Counted from the stretch's first letter, positions 53,519 through 63,900 are shown. The stretch: 64,000 bases of DNA from Chitinophagaceae bacterium 26-R-25 (GCA_029906195.1 JARWSJ010000002.1:744001-808000); one strand, 5' to 3'. Notes: a model not told the origin generated them from the sequence alone. Numbers and translations: made by a program.

Positions 53519-55315
53519 ATGGATAATGTCAAAACATATACTCAACGAATCACCAGGTTGGAAGAAGATTTCCTCATTCTCAAAAGACGTAAGAATACCA
53601 TAAGCTGGATACGTTTTATCATCACCATTGTCGCGGCGGTAGTGACGTGGCGATTGAAAGACAATGGATGGCTGTTCGTCGCTTTGCCGATCGTTATTTG
53701 GCTCGCTGTTTTCCTCCGGCTTGTCGTGCTGGCGGTGAAAAATAATGCGGCTATTGCGCACCATCAGCGACTTGTGGCGATTAATCAACAGGAAATTGAA
53801 ATTGCCAAAGGAAATTATGCCAATCTGCCGGATGGCAGTCAATTTAATCTGCCGGTGCATGACTATGCAAATGATCTCGACATCTTTGGCCGGGCTTCTA
53901 TTTATCAATATATCAATCGCACAACTTCCGAGCAGGGGAATAAATTTCTCGCCGGTAAACTGCTGCATCCATCTGAAGTAAACGATATTCACCACGTACA
54001 GGAAGCCGCAAAAGAATTGTCTCCCGCATATGAGTGGCGACAGGAATTGCAGGCGCACGGTATGGAATCTCCAATCACAATTACCACGCAGGAAAAAATC
54101 GCTACCTGGCTTCGCGAACCCTTCGCATATTCTGGCAACAAAGGCTGGCAACTAATGCGTATTATTTTTCCAGTGATCAGCTTGTCCACGCTGTTATTAC
54201 ACATCATCGGCATTATGTCGTCGCCCGTTTTTTATGCTCTGGTTATATTGTATTTACTCATTTCAGGGGGCATCACAAAAACAGTTACGGCGCAGTATCT
54301 TTCTCTAAATAAAATAGTAGGGCAGGTGACTACTCTTTCCAATAGCCTTGAAACTATTGAAAAGCTTGCCCCTAAAACGCCCCTGCTGCAAACTATTAAA
54401 GCAGCTTTTGTTGGCGCAACATCTCAGTCGTCGACTGAAGTAAAACGCTTGAAAAGTATTCTCGATAGATTTGATATCCGTCTTAATCCTTTAGTTTTTC
54501 TTCCACTTAATGCATTTCTGTTGTGGGATCTGCAACTGATTTTTCAGTTGGAAAAATGGAAGCAAAAAAATCAGTCAAACGTCAACAATTGGTTTGACAA
54601 ACTTGGTCAAATTGAGTTTCTAAATACGATAGCCAATCTGCATTTCAACCAGCCGCAATGGGTCTTTGCATCATTTGTTGAACAGCATGGACATCTTGCA
54701 GCAACAGATCTCGGCCATCCGTTGATTGAAAAAAATAAAAGGGTTGACAGTAATTTTGAAATCCATGGCACGCCGCAACTGGCATTGATAACGGGTTCTA
54801 ACATGGCAGGCAAGAGTACGTTCTTACGTAGCGTGGGAACAAACGTCGTACTCGCGATGATGGGGGCACCAGTGTGTGCGTCTTCGTTTGAGCTTTCACC
54901 TATGCGTGTGATCAGCACGATGCGCATCGGGGATAACCTGGAAGAAAGCACGTCCACTTTTTATGCGGAGCTTAAAAAACTACAATACATTATCGAGGCG
55001 GTAAACAGAAAGGAGAAAGTCTTTTTGCTGTTCGATGAAATTCTCCGCGGCACCAACTCTGCTGATCGTCATCTTGGTTCAGCAGCGTTGATCAGGCAAT
55101 TGATGCACCATGATGCTGTTGGCATTTTAGCAACGCACGATCTTGAACTCACCAAACTCACTGGCGAATTCCCGCAAGCGATTCGCAATTACCATTTCGA
55201 TATGCAACTCAAAAACGGCAGTGAATTGTTTTTCGATTACAAACTAAAGGACGGTATTTGCGAGAGCATGAATGCTGCGATATTGATGAAGATGATTGGG
55301 ATTGAGTTCAATTGA
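53519..55315 (+). CDS. Membrane-anchored MutS-like ATPase
   Basis: A 598-aa protein of the MutS-V family without the mismatch-recognition domain. Two TM pairs are visible at about 25-75 (ISWIRFIITIVAAVV, then WLFVALPIVIWLAVFLRLVVL) and about 215-255. A lever-like helical region follows, then the ATPase with ITGSNMAGKSTF (G426 to T434), VISTMRIGDNLEES, LLFDEILRGTNSADR and ILATHDLEL. Such proteins are common in Bacteroidota; they lack MutS domain I and their role in repair is unproven. An inverted repeat with an internal terminator follows the gene. Confidence 0.88.
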   Translation: MDNVKTYTQRITRLEEDFLILKRRKNTISWIRFIITIVAAVVTWRLKDNGWLFVALPIVIWLAVFLRLVVLAVKNNAAIAHHQRLVAINQQEIEIAKGNYANLPDGSQFNLPVHDYANDLDIFGRASIYQYINRTTSEQGNKFLAGKLLHPSEVNDIHHVQEAAKELSPAYEWRQELQAHGMESPITITTQEKIATWLREPFAYSGNKGWQLMRIIFPVISLSTLLLHIIGIMSSPVFYALVILYLLISGGITKTVTAQYLSLNKIVGQVTTLSNSLETIEKLAPKTPLLQTIKAAFVGATSQSSTEVKRLKSILDRFDIRLNPLVFLPLNAFLLWDLQLIFQLEKWKQKNQSNVNNWFDKLGQIEFLNTIANLHFNQPQWVFASFVEQHGHLAATDLGHPLIEKNKRVDSNFEIHGTPQLALITGSNMAGKSTFLRSVGTNVVLAMMGAPVCASSFELSPMRVISTMRIGDNLEESTSTFYAELKKLQYIIEAVNRKEKVFLLFDEILRGTNSADRHLGSAALIRQLMHHDAVGILATHDLELTKLTGEFPQAIRNYHFDMQLKNGSELFFDYKLKDGICESMNAAILMKMIGIEFN

Positions 55316-55341
55316 AAATTGAAAGTTGAAAGTTGAAAATG
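55309..55341. repeat. TTGAAAATT/TTGAAAG tandem at the end of the MutS-like gene
   Basis: Short tandem units (TTGAAAA, TTGAAAG, TTGAAAG, TTGAAAA) overlap the stop codon. They are the complement of the TTCAATT units at 3.73 and 9.42 kb. Confidence 0.65.
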
Positions 55342-55352
55342 GGATGAGAGAG

Positions 55353-55497
55353 GCACACTGATGACCCTGATTAGACTGATTTACACTGATTTTATGAAAT
55401 TGTCTTTCATGAAAACAAAACAGCAAGACCGTTTATTGTCTTGCTGTTTTATTATGAAGAAAGAATCAGTGCAAATCATGACAATCAGCGTCATTCC
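55353..55497. repeat. Inverted repeat of ACTGATTT-type units with internal terminator
   Basis: The left arm starts at 55353 (GCACACTGATGACC... then GACTGATTTACACTGATTT) and the right arm ends near 55497 (AATCAGTGCAAATCATGAC... then AGCGTCATTCC). The arms match in about 25 of 34 positions. The same sequence type occurs at 8398-8550. The loop holds the terminator at 55417-55450. Confidence 0.7.
55417..55450. terminator. Bidirectional terminator between MutS-like and rseP genes
   Basis: AAAACAGCAAGAC (55417-55429) pairs perfectly with GTCTTGCTGTTTT (55438-55450) with an 8-nt loop and A/T-rich flanks on both sides. It lies between two convergent genes. Confidence 0.85.
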
Positions 55498-55537
55498 CGT
55501 CCGAACGGCTTCAGCCGGGCGGGTACGTGCTCTCTGT

Positions 55538-56893
55538 TTATTTGAATAGTCTGAATATATCCAGTCCTAGTGCGTAGGCCATAATTCCCAGTAACAACAC
55601 CATACCCGCCATTTGTGCATACTCCATGAATTTATCACTTGGTTTGCGACCACTGATCATTTCGTACAAAGTAAACAAAGCGTGGCCTCCATCAAGTCCC
55701 GGAATTGGAAGAATATTCATCAATGCCAATACGAGTGAAAAGAAGGCTGTCAGGCCCCAGAAACTCTGCCAATCCCAAACTGGTGCAAACATCTTACCAA
55801 TGGAAACAACGCTTCCCAAAGACTCATTCGCATTTACTTTGCCGCTAAAGATGAGTTTCAACTGCAGCCAGTACGATTGCAATGTTTCTTTGCTTTTCTT
55901 CACGCCCGCAGGAATTGCCTGTGCGAAACTATAGTGGATCTCTTTTGTTTCGAAAAACGACTTGATATCTCCATTGTAAACGCCTATGATGCCAGTTTCA
56001 GGAATCGTAAGAGCAATGTGGTTTGTGTCTTTACCACGTAGTACCGTCAGGTCAACTTGCTTGCCTTTGTTTTTCCAAACTTGCTTTCTGAAGTCCTGGA
56101 AAAATTCGGTGTTCATGCCATTTATCGCGATGATCTTGTCGTTCTTTTTTATACCGGCTTTTGCTGCAGCGCTGGTGTCGCTGGCGAGGCTGTCCACTTT
56201 TGTGAACGGTACACGCATTTCAATAAAGCTGACTGCTTTATATTTGATCAGTTTGCCTGCAAAGTCATCCGGAATATTGATGGTTTGTTTTTGACCATCT
56301 CTTTCAACTTCTACCGTTTTTGATCCGCTCAAGATAATCTTCATCGGTATTTTGTTGAAGCGATCAATGTATTCGCCATCAACACTCAACACTCTATCGC
56401 CATCCTTAAATCCGATGCTCTGCGCCAATGAATCTGTGGCAATGCCGTAAGTGAATTTATTGGTAGGCACATATTCTTCGCCCCAATGCCAAAGCATACA
56501 GGCATAGATCAGGAAGCCTAATATGAGGTTTACCAACACTCCACCCACCATGATGATCAATCTCTGCCAGGCCGGCTTGCTGCGGAACTCCCATTCTTTT
56601 GGCGGAAGTTTCATTTGCTCTTTATCCATGCTTTCGTCGATCATGCCGGCAATTTTTACATAGCCGCCAAACGGAACCCAGCCAAGACCGTATTCGGTTT
56701 CGCCAATTTTCTTTTTAAACAGTGAAAACCATGGATTGAAGAAGAGGTAGAATTTTTCAACGCGGCATTTGAACCATTTGGCCGGAAGGAAGTGGCCAAG
56801 CTCGTGCAATACAACGATGATGGAAAAGGATAAAATAAACTGTCCTGCTTTTACTGCAAATTCTGTCCAGTCGATTGCTAATAAGGTCGTCAT
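55538..56893 (-). CDS. rseP: RIP metalloprotease, site-2 protease family
   Basis: A 451-aa intramembrane protease. Started at the ATG at 56893 the first TM segment carries HELGH at H30-H34, the zinc site; the second catalytic motif is LPIPGLDGGH near the C terminus. PDZ-like segments (FKDGDRVLSVDGEYI and GIKKNDKIIAINGM) lie between. RseP cleaves anti-sigma factors or other membrane proteins in regulated intramembrane proteolysis, releasing stress responses. The upstream in-frame extension lacks support. The dxr gene is upstream on the same strand (gap about 300 nt), a common neighbour for rseP in bacteria. Confidence 0.93.
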   Translation of the reverse strand: MTTLLAIDWTEFAVKAGQFILSFSIIVVLHELGHFLPAKWFKCRVEKFYLFFNPWFSLFKKKIGETEYGLGWVPFGGYVKIAGMIDESMDKEQMKLPPKEWEFRSKPAWQRLIIMVGGVLVNLILGFLIYACMLWHWGEEYVPTNKFTYGIATDSLAQSIGFKDGDRVLSVDGEYIDRFNKIPMKIILSGSKTVEVERDGQKQTINIPDDFAGKLIKYKAVSFIEMRVPFTKVDSLASDTSAAAKAGIKKNDKIIAINGMNTEFFQDFRKQVWKNKGKQVDLTVLRGKDTNHIALTIPETGIIGVYNGDIKSFFETKEIHYSFAQAIPAGVKKSKETLQSYWLQLKLIFSGKVNANESLGSVVSIGKMFAPVWDWQSFWGLTAFFSLVLALMNILPIPGLDGGHALFTLYEMISGRKPSDKFMEYAQMAGMVLLLGIMAYALGLDIFRLFK

Positions 56894-56984
56894 ACAGGTA
56901 TTATAATCACCGTATCCCGGTACTTTTTGAATTTTGAATAGTGGCAAATATAGGGAAAAGTTTGCGCCATAGGAATGAGGAAAA

Positions 56985-57200
56985 ACGCTCAATGCCTAAT
57001 GCCTAACGCTTGACGCCGAAAATACCCGAAAATGCCGCCAGTACAGAGAATATATTTTTGTTAATCTTTCTTTGGAATGCCTGATGCCAAACGCCTAACG
57101 CGTAAGGTAAGGCGAACCCAAAAACATATTGCCCCAATATTATTTAACGGGATGCACTTCCAACTGCGTTCAGCGTTAGGCTTTAAGCCTTCAGCCCACT
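56985..57200. repeat. Inverted repeat region of GCCTAACGC units between rseP and dxr
   Basis: The left part (56985-57018) reads CGCTCAATGCCTAATGCC and TAACGCTTGACGCC; a middle part near 57078-57112 has GCCTGATGCCAAACGCCTAACGC; the right part (57165-57200) has CGTTCAGCGTTAGGCTTTAAGCC, the complement type. The units are those of the glgP/glgX repeat at 6223-6312. The arms are imperfect and three-part, so it is a more decayed copy. Confidence 0.65.
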
Positions 57201-58365
57201 ACAGGCTCAACAATGACGCCGCGAACTCCCTCGCTTCTGCATCACTATTGAAATAATCTTCCAGCGTTGGTTTTTCTATGAAGGCTATCTTTTCCATGGT
57301 GCGCTCAATGAGGTCGGTCATGTCGAGAAAGCCCAGGCGATTGCGCAAGAACGCATATACGCCCATTTCGTTGGCCGCATTCATTACGCAAGGCAGATTG
57401 CCTCCTTTAAACAACGCCGCTGTTGCCAGGCCAAGGTTGCGGAAGGTTTTAAGATCCGGCTCTTCAAAAGTCAGGGCGTTCGGTTTGCGGAAATCATAGC
57501 GTGGGAAATTGTTCGGCAAACGCTGAGGGAAACCCAGTGCATATTGAATCGGCAATTTCATGTCGGGAAGGCCCATTTGCGCCTTGAGGCTGCCATCTTC
57601 AAATTGCACGAGACTGTGGATGATGCTTTGAGGGTGAATAACTACCTGTAATTGATCAGGCTTCAGGTTAAACAGCCATCTTGCCTCGATCATTTCGAGA
57701 CCTTTATTCATTAAAGTTGCAGAGTCAACACTTATTTTGGCGCCCATGCTCCAGTTGGGGTGCTGCAAGGCGTGATCGCGTTTTACATTTACGAGATAAT
57801 TAGGTTTTTTGCCAAGAAATGGTCCGCCGGAAGCCGTAAGTATCACTTTTTCGATCTTGTTGCGCGTTTCGCCTACAAGGCATTGGAAAATGGCAGAGTG
57901 CTCGCTATCCACCGGAATGATCGGCACACGGTATTGCACCGCTTTTTGCATCACGATATCACCGGCAACCACCAATGTTTCTTTATTGGCAAGTGCTATC
58001 GGTTTTCCATTCTCAATGGCTTTAAGGGTCGGTTTTAGCCCCGCAAAGCCAACAATGGCGGCCAACATCATATCATAATTATCCATCGCGGCTACTTCTA
58101 CCAAAGCATCTTCTCCGGCAAAAACTTTTACGTCAGTGCCTGAAAGATCCGCTTTCACTTTCGCGTACTGGGATTCATCTCCTATAACAACAATATTCGG
58201 GTTGAATTGTCTTGCCTGCTCTACAAGCAAAGCGGCATTAGAATGTGCGGTCAGAATTTCAGCTTCAAAAAGGTTCCCGTTTGCTGCAATTACTTCCAGC
58301 GCCTGTTTACCAATGGAGCCAGTAGAACCAAATATGGCAATACGTTTTTTTGTAATGTCCGGCAT
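57199..58365 (-). CDS. dxr: 1-deoxy-D-xylulose 5-phosphate reductoisomerase
   Basis: A 388-aa enzyme of the MEP isoprenoid pathway, converting DXP to MEP with NADPH. Started at ATG 58365 (MPDITKK). N-terminal NADPH motif IAIFGSTGSIGKQ, the ANKETLV motif, PVDSEHSAIFQ and TASGGPF with the expected Ser/Glu metal ligands, then VSVDSATLMNKGLEMIEA (in parts) and IHPQSIIHSLV, are all present. It is followed on the same strand by rseP, the usual bacterial neighbour order. Confidence 0.96.
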   Translation of the reverse strand: MPDITKKRIAIFGSTGSIGKQALEVIAANGNLFEAEILTAHSNAALLVEQARQFNPNIVVIGDESQYAKVKADLSGTDVKVFAGEDALVEVAAMDNYDMMLAAIVGFAGLKPTLKAIENGKPIALANKETLVVAGDIVMQKAVQYRVPIIPVDSEHSAIFQCLVGETRNKIEKVILTASGGPFLGKKPNYLVNVKRDHALQHPNWSMGAKISVDSATLMNKGLEMIEARWLFNLKPDQLQVVIHPQSIIHSLVQFEDGSLKAQMGLPDMKLPIQYALGFPQRLPNNFPRYDFRKPNALTFEEPDLKTFRNLGLATAALFKGGNLPCVMNAANEMGVYAFLRNRLGFLDMTDLIERTMEKIAFIEKPTLEDYFNSDAEAREFAASLLSL

Positions 58366-58640
58366 TAGCAATGATATTTTTGGTGGCAGGTTTTAAAACT
58401 GTGCCATTAATTGTTAAATTTTAAAGAATCAGGCCGGTGGCAGTATAAATAATCGGTCTTTCAAATCTGAAGCGAAACGTCTTCAGAACACAATACTTGG
58501 ATAAAAGGAAAATTTTAAACTAAACCGGGGGGCTAAATTAAGGCAATAATCGGACTGAAACGGGTTTTGGGGATTAAAGTTGTAAGGTCTTGTGAACAAA
58601 TTGTGTATTTAATAAGCTGAGAAGGAGCAATATAGCGGGG

Positions 58641-58745
58641 GAATAACTGAATAACTGATTAACTGAATAACTGAAAGTTCAACTTCGTCGTGACTGATTG
58701 ATTAGAAGCACTCAGTTATTCAGTTAATCAGTTATTCAGTTATTC
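58641..58745. repeat. Perfect 34-bp inverted repeat of AATAACTG units, upstream of ECF sigma gene
   Basis: The arms 58641-58674 and 58712-58745 are perfect reverse complements over 34 bases, each being four copies of an 8-bp unit (AATAACTG, with one ATTAACTG). The loop is 37 nt. The gap between dxr and the sigma gene holds nothing else I can name. A near-identical structure follows the sigma gene. Confidence 0.92.
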
Positions 58746-58847
58746 GAATGTGGTAACTTTTTTCTCACATTTTCACAAATAAATCTTCCCGGGTATTTTT
58801 TAATTGTCAATTTTACATTAATTTAGTTGTAACGACGATTGACTGCT

Positions 58848-59438
58848 ATGCCATTTAATATTTCGGACGATACTGCCTTACTGAGTCTGCTTGCTCAAGA
58901 TGATGAAACCGCGTTTCAAATCTTGTTTGACAAGTATAGAGGAAAGATCTTCAGCGTTGCTTATGTCTACGTTAAAAGCGCCTCCGTGGCTGAAGAAATT
59001 GTACAGGATGTCTTTCTCAAGGTTTGGTTCCAGCGAAAAGATCTGCAAAACATAAAGAATTTCAAATCCTGGCTATACACAGTCAGCAAAAACTATATTA
59101 TTAACTACTTGGCAAAACTTGCCAACGAACAAAGAGCAAGACGCCACTATAGCGAATTACATGTAGTATCCGAAGATAATTGCGATTTTAAAGTACGCGA
59201 TAATCAATATACCCAACTCCTTACAGACGCCATTCAGCGACTACCTGCACAGCAACAGAAGATTTACACCATGGCAAAGCAGGGCGAACTATCGTACGAC
59301 TCTATTGCCAGTAAACTCAATATTTCCCGCCTCACTGTTAAAACCCACATGGCCCGCGCTCTTGAATCCATACGCAGTTATATAAAGGCGCATGGCGGAG
59401 CGTTGATGGTGGTGTTTCTTATGAGCAAATTCTTTTAG
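58848..59438 (+). CDS. ECF RNA polymerase sigma factor
   Basis: A 196-aa protein started at the ATG at 58848 (MPFNISD). Region 2 has FQILFDKYRGKIFSVAYVYV, EEIVQDVFLKVW and YTVSKNYIINYL; region 4 has LPAQQQKIYTMAKQGELSYDSIA and LNISRLTVKTHMARAL. It is the Bacteroidota group that pairs with FecR. A FecR gene and an STN-type susC follow, so it likely controls that receptor's operon. It is bracketed by two nearly identical inverted repeats. Confidence 0.94.
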   Translation: MPFNISDDTALLSLLAQDDETAFQILFDKYRGKIFSVAYVYVKSASVAEEIVQDVFLKVWFQRKDLQNIKNFKSWLYTVSKNYIINYLAKLANEQRARRHYSELHVVSEDNCDFKVRDNQYTQLLTDAIQRLPAQQQKIYTMAKQGELSYDSIASKLNISRLTVKTHMARALESIRSYIKAHGGALMVVFLMSKFF

Positions 59439-59462
59439 TTTTTTTGAATTGCCCGATTAGCA

Positions 59463-59580
59463 AATAACTGAATAACTGATTAACTGAGTAACTGAATGGT
59501 TGAATAATTGAATCATTGAATAATTGATGGCAGGTGGAATTTCAAGTTCAGTTATTCAGTTAATCAGTTATTCAGTTATT
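59463..59580. repeat. 34-bp inverted repeat of AATAACTG units, downstream of ECF sigma gene
   Basis: Arms 59463-59496 and 59547-59580 match as reverse complements at 33 of 34 positions and are the same 8-bp unit as at 58641-58745. The loop (about 50 nt) contains a related TTGAATAATTGAATCATTG stretch. It lies between the sigma and FecR genes. Confidence 0.92.
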
Positions 59581-59675
59581 CGTATTTCCCGCTGCCAAAA
59601 AATATTTTCACTCTCTGTACTCCACACGTCCCCGCCGCCTGTCTTAATTAAATGAACTTTGGGAAATAACCATCT

Positions 59676-60779
59676 ATGGCCAATAAAGAGAGAGTACAAT
59701 ACTTACTGGATAAATATGTTGCAGATAAAATTTCTGCTGCAGAAGAAGAGGAATTATTCGATGCTATAGGCTCTGGCATGTATAATGATCTTTTGGCGAA
59801 CCACATTATGGTAAGGTTCCACCATCAGCACGCGGAAGAAATAAACATCGATGAACAAAGGGCTGAAGAGATCATCGCCAAAATAAAGCACGCCGAGAAA
59901 GAAACAGCGAGCGTTATACCTATTCAAAAGAAACACAATTACAGAAAAGTCTGGTTTGCCGCTGCATCCGTTCTGGTTATTGGCTTGAGCACTGCAATTT
60001 TCTTTTTACCAAAGAAAAAACCGGCTGCAGAACTGGTTTCCATAAAAGAAGAAGTGAAAGGAGAGATGTTCGTTAATAAAGAAAACGGTGGCACAAAGGC
60101 TGAGCGTTTTCAGTTGGAAGATGGCAGTTTTATAACACTTAAGCCAGGGTCTTCCTTAAAATATCCTGAACATTTTTCTACTGACAAACGTGACGTGTAT
60201 CTGTCCGGCGAAGCTTTTTTTGAGATTACTAAAAATGCAAGCAAGCCTTTTTTTGTGTACAACAGAAATCTTGTTACACATGTGTTGGGCACATCTTTCA
60301 ATATCAAAACAGACGAGAGCAACAAGAAGATCGAAGTATCTGTTGTAACTGGAAAAGTAGAAGTTTACGAGCGCGACGAGAATGCGGATGAAGTTAAGCA
60401 AAGAAAGAACAAAGGCCTCATTATCACCCCCAATCAAAAAGTAATTTACGGAGAGGAAAGCAAAACTTTCGATGCAACACTTGTTGATGTTCCGTTGCCT
60501 ATAGTTGTTAACAAGGATAGCATACAAGTCGCTCCTGCAAAAGAACGCACTGCCTTTATTTATGAATCAGAAAGGTTTGAAAGTATCCTGAAAGCTTTGC
60601 AGGTAACCTATGGAGTAAATATAGAGGTGGAGGATGAAAACATAAACAACTGCCTCTTTACAGGCGATATCACAGATCAGAATCTTTACAGAAAACTGGA
60701 TATTCTTTGCCAGTCGCTCAATAATACTTACGAAGTAAAAGGCACGTCAATACTCATACGTGGCAGGGGATGTAAATAA
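59676..60779 (+). CDS. FecR-family anti-sigma factor
   Basis: A 367-aa inner-membrane anti-sigma protein. Cytoplasmic helical part about 1-80, TM segment about 90-110 (VWFAAASVLVIGLSTAIFFL), then a periplasmic FecR domain (about 125-230: FQLEDGSFITLKPGSSLKYPE, VYLSGEAFFEITKNASKPF) and a C-terminal DUF4974 domain (RFESILKALQVTYGVNIE). Signal from the STN domain of the following SusC is passed to FecR and on to the ECF sigma factor. It is 237 nt past the sigma gene; the gap has an inverted repeat. Confidence 0.94.
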   Translation: MANKERVQYLLDKYVADKISAAEEEELFDAIGSGMYNDLLANHIMVRFHHQHAEEINIDEQRAEEIIAKIKHAEKETASVIPIQKKHNYRKVWFAAASVLVIGLSTAIFFLPKKKPAAELVSIKEEVKGEMFVNKENGGTKAERFQLEDGSFITLKPGSSLKYPEHFSTDKRDVYLSGEAFFEITKNASKPFFVYNRNLVTHVLGTSFNIKTDESNKKIEVSVVTGKVEVYERDENADEVKQRKNKGLIITPNQKVIYGEESKTFDATLVDVPLPIVVNKDSIQVAPAKERTAFIYESERFESILKALQVTYGVNIEVEDENINNCLFTGDITDQNLYRKLDILCQSLNNTYEVKGTSILIRGRGCK

Positions 60780-60899
60780 GAACGAATTGCTTTTGTGTAG
60801 ATAATTATTCAATCACTAAACCATAATTATTGCTTTATGAAAAACAACAACTGCGAAACCTAATACAAACAGTCTTTCTCGATTATACTGCAAAAGAAT

Positions 60900-60922
60900 G
60901 CCGGTATGTGGGGCATACCGGC
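60900..60922 (+). promoter_or_regulatory. Hairpin in the leader of the STN-type susC gene
   Basis: GCCGGTATG (60900-60908) pairs perfectly with CATACCGGC (60914-60922) around a 5-nt loop TGGGG. It is not followed by a T-run. It lies 67 nt before the susC ATG, so it could influence message stability or translation. Confidence 0.6.
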
Positions 60923-60988
60923 AAGGAAACCTATGCGGTTTAATTATGTCCGAAACAGTTTACTTAACGAACAAAATCATATGAAATT

Positions 60989-63900
60989 ATGAAAAAAAAG
61001 CAATTTATTGCTTCAATACTGCTTGCAATGAAGATTATTGTAGTTCAATTTACTATCGCCGTCACTTTTGCGTTTTCGGTGTACGCAAATAAAACAGAAG
61101 CACAAGGCATCCTGGATAAGCCTGTAACGCTTTCTGTGGACAAAATAACGGTGTTTAAGTTCATCACACTGATGCAACAACAAACCGGCGTAAAATTCCT
61201 CTACAGCCCATCTGCCATAGATGGAAATAAAAAAATAAGCTACTCCGGCGATAATAAAAAAATTTCAGAAGCGCTTTGCGAAGTAATGAAGCCGCTAGAT
61301 ATCCGCTATAAAGTAGTGGATGACCAGATCTTGCTTTATCCGGAAGAAACCAGCCTGAACCCTTTGCCAGACAATAAGATGGTGAACATTTCAGCCGACC
61401 ACTACGTTGGCGGAACTGTTGTAAATGAAAAAGGCGAACCCCAGGCCGGTGTCAGTGTTACGATAAAGGGCTCAAGCCTTGGTGTTTCTACAAATGACAA
61501 AGGTTATTTCCGCATCAATGTTAAAGACGAGAACGTGGTGCTCGTAATAAGCTATGTTGGCTATAAATCACAGGAATTTAAAGTAGGCAACAAAACAGAA
61601 TTTGTTTTTAAACTGGAACCTTCTACTGACCAATTGAATGATGTGGTGGTGGTAGGATACGGTACGCAAAAAAGAAAAGATCTTACAGGTTCTGTGGCAA
61701 CCGTGAATGTTACCGACGCTAAAAAGAACCCTACTTATGATGTTGCTAAAATGTTACAGGGACAGGTTGCCGGCGTTTCAGTTCATGGTTCGGGAGAGCC
61801 GGGCGGTTATGTTCAGATCAAAGTAAGAGGGATCAGTAATTTTGGTGATAACAGTCCTCTGTTCATTATTGACGGAGTACCGATCGACGCTCCATTTGAT
61901 TTTTCACCAGAGGATATCGAGTCTATCTCTGTTTTGAAAGATGCCTCTGCAGGTGCCATTTATGGTTCGCGTGCAGCAACCGGCGTGGTTATCATCACTA
62001 CTAAAAAAGGAAAGGCAGGCTTGCCAAAAATAACATTCAATGGTTATGCCGGCATACAGCAGGTGCCAAAGAAGATATCTGTACTGGATAGAGTTGGTTA
62101 CCAAAAAGTAGTAAACGCTGCCACAACAAATGCAGGTCTTTCACTGGTTCCTGCAAATGATCCTTCCAGCCCAAATTTTGTTTCCAATATCAATACAGAC
62201 TGGCAGGATGCTGCCCTGAAAAGAGGTTCTATTCAAAATTACAACGCAGGCATCTCTGGCGGAAGTGATGCGCTTAGTTACAACGTTTCTCTTGGTTATT
62301 TCGATCAAACGGGCTACCAGGTTGGACCACAGGCTTACAAACGTTATTCTCTCAACACAAGTTTGCAGGGAAAGAAAGGTAAATTCAGCTATGGTGCCAA
62401 GGTGGCTTACATGTATTCCAAGAAAGGCAACTATGCTGGTACTGCAAACCACGCTGTATTTGGAGGAACTGTTACCAGTATGCTCACTGCGATACCAACA
62501 ATGCCTGTGTACGATTCAACAAAAGAAGGTGGTTACGGCGGAACTGATCAAACTATTCACCGTGCCATCTCTGCAAACGTTGTTGGTTTGAACTCAATCG
62601 TGGACGACTGGAGCGAACGCAACCGGATATTGTTAAACGGTTGGGCAGAATTTGAAATCGTTAAAAATTTAAAATACAAGATCAACGCCAGCTTCGACAG
62701 AACTGACTATAAAAACTACCATTATGAACCAAGCTTTGACATGGGTTTTTATTACATCAATACCCAGTACTATTATATGGAGGGCTTTGGTCAGCCAAAC
62801 AAGCAGCTTGTAGAAAATACCCTGACATATAACTTCACTAAAGGAAGACACCAGGCAGATTTCCTTGCAGGTTATACGTTTGAGAAAATGAACAATTCAT
62901 GGCAAACTGGTACTTCCCGCGATAACGGAAGCATGGAATTTCCTTCATTCAGCAATGCCGCCGCTTCTGCTAATACCATTACCGAATGGAGAGGTACTTA
63001 TGTTACCACAGGACTTCTTGGCAGAATTAACTACAACTACGATTCCCGCTATCTCCTTACTGTAAACTTTAGAAGAGACGGATCTTCCAAATTCGCTCCT
63101 GCAAAAAGATATGGTAACTACGTCGGTATCGCAGGTGCATGGAACATCACAAACGAAAAATTCATGACACTTCCTGCCTTTATCAGCAGCATGAAACTGC
63201 GTGGTGGATGGGGCACACTGGGTAACCAGCTTAATCTGACCGAGTATCAATGGCAACCGTTTATCAACACAGCTTCTAACTACAACTTCAGCAATACCTA
63301 TGCACATGGCGCCACTACCGTTTCAGTTGCGGATCCTAACCTGCATTGGGAGAGCTCTACCACAAGTGACGTCGCATTGGATATGGGTTTCATGAAAGAG
63401 AAACTAAACCTGACTGTTGAGTATTTTGATAAAAAAGCTTCAGACATTCTTACTGATTTGCCGTTACCATACTCTGTTGGTTCAGTGCCAAATACAATCA
63501 GGACCAATGCTGCAACTGTTAAGAATACAGGCGTTGAGGTGACCTTGGGTTATAGAAAAACGGAAGGCAGATTTACCTATAATGTAAGTGCAAACTTCTC
63601 TACCCTGAAAAATAAAGTGTTGAAACTGGGTGGTACCAATAATCCAATATATCGTTCCGGCAGTAAAACAGAAGTGGGCAGATCAGTGGGTGAACTATAC
63701 GGTTATCAAACCGAAGGCATTTTCCAAAGTACTGATCAGATCGCAGGCCACGCATTCCAGTCTGTATTAACAGCTCCCGGTGATGTGATCTTCAAAGCGC
63801 AGAACGGAAAAAATAACGATCATACATATACGCTTACAGATGGCAATGACAGAACATATCTCGGTAGCGCAATTCCTAAATACAACTATGGCTTTACATT

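Noticed and set aside
55417-55450. Hairpin as an RNA regulator
   Set aside because: Stem plus A/T flanks between two convergent genes is explained by a bidirectional terminator.
56894-56992. Upstream start of the rseP gene
   Set aside because: Adds 33 residues before the first TM helix, which in this family is close to the N terminus.
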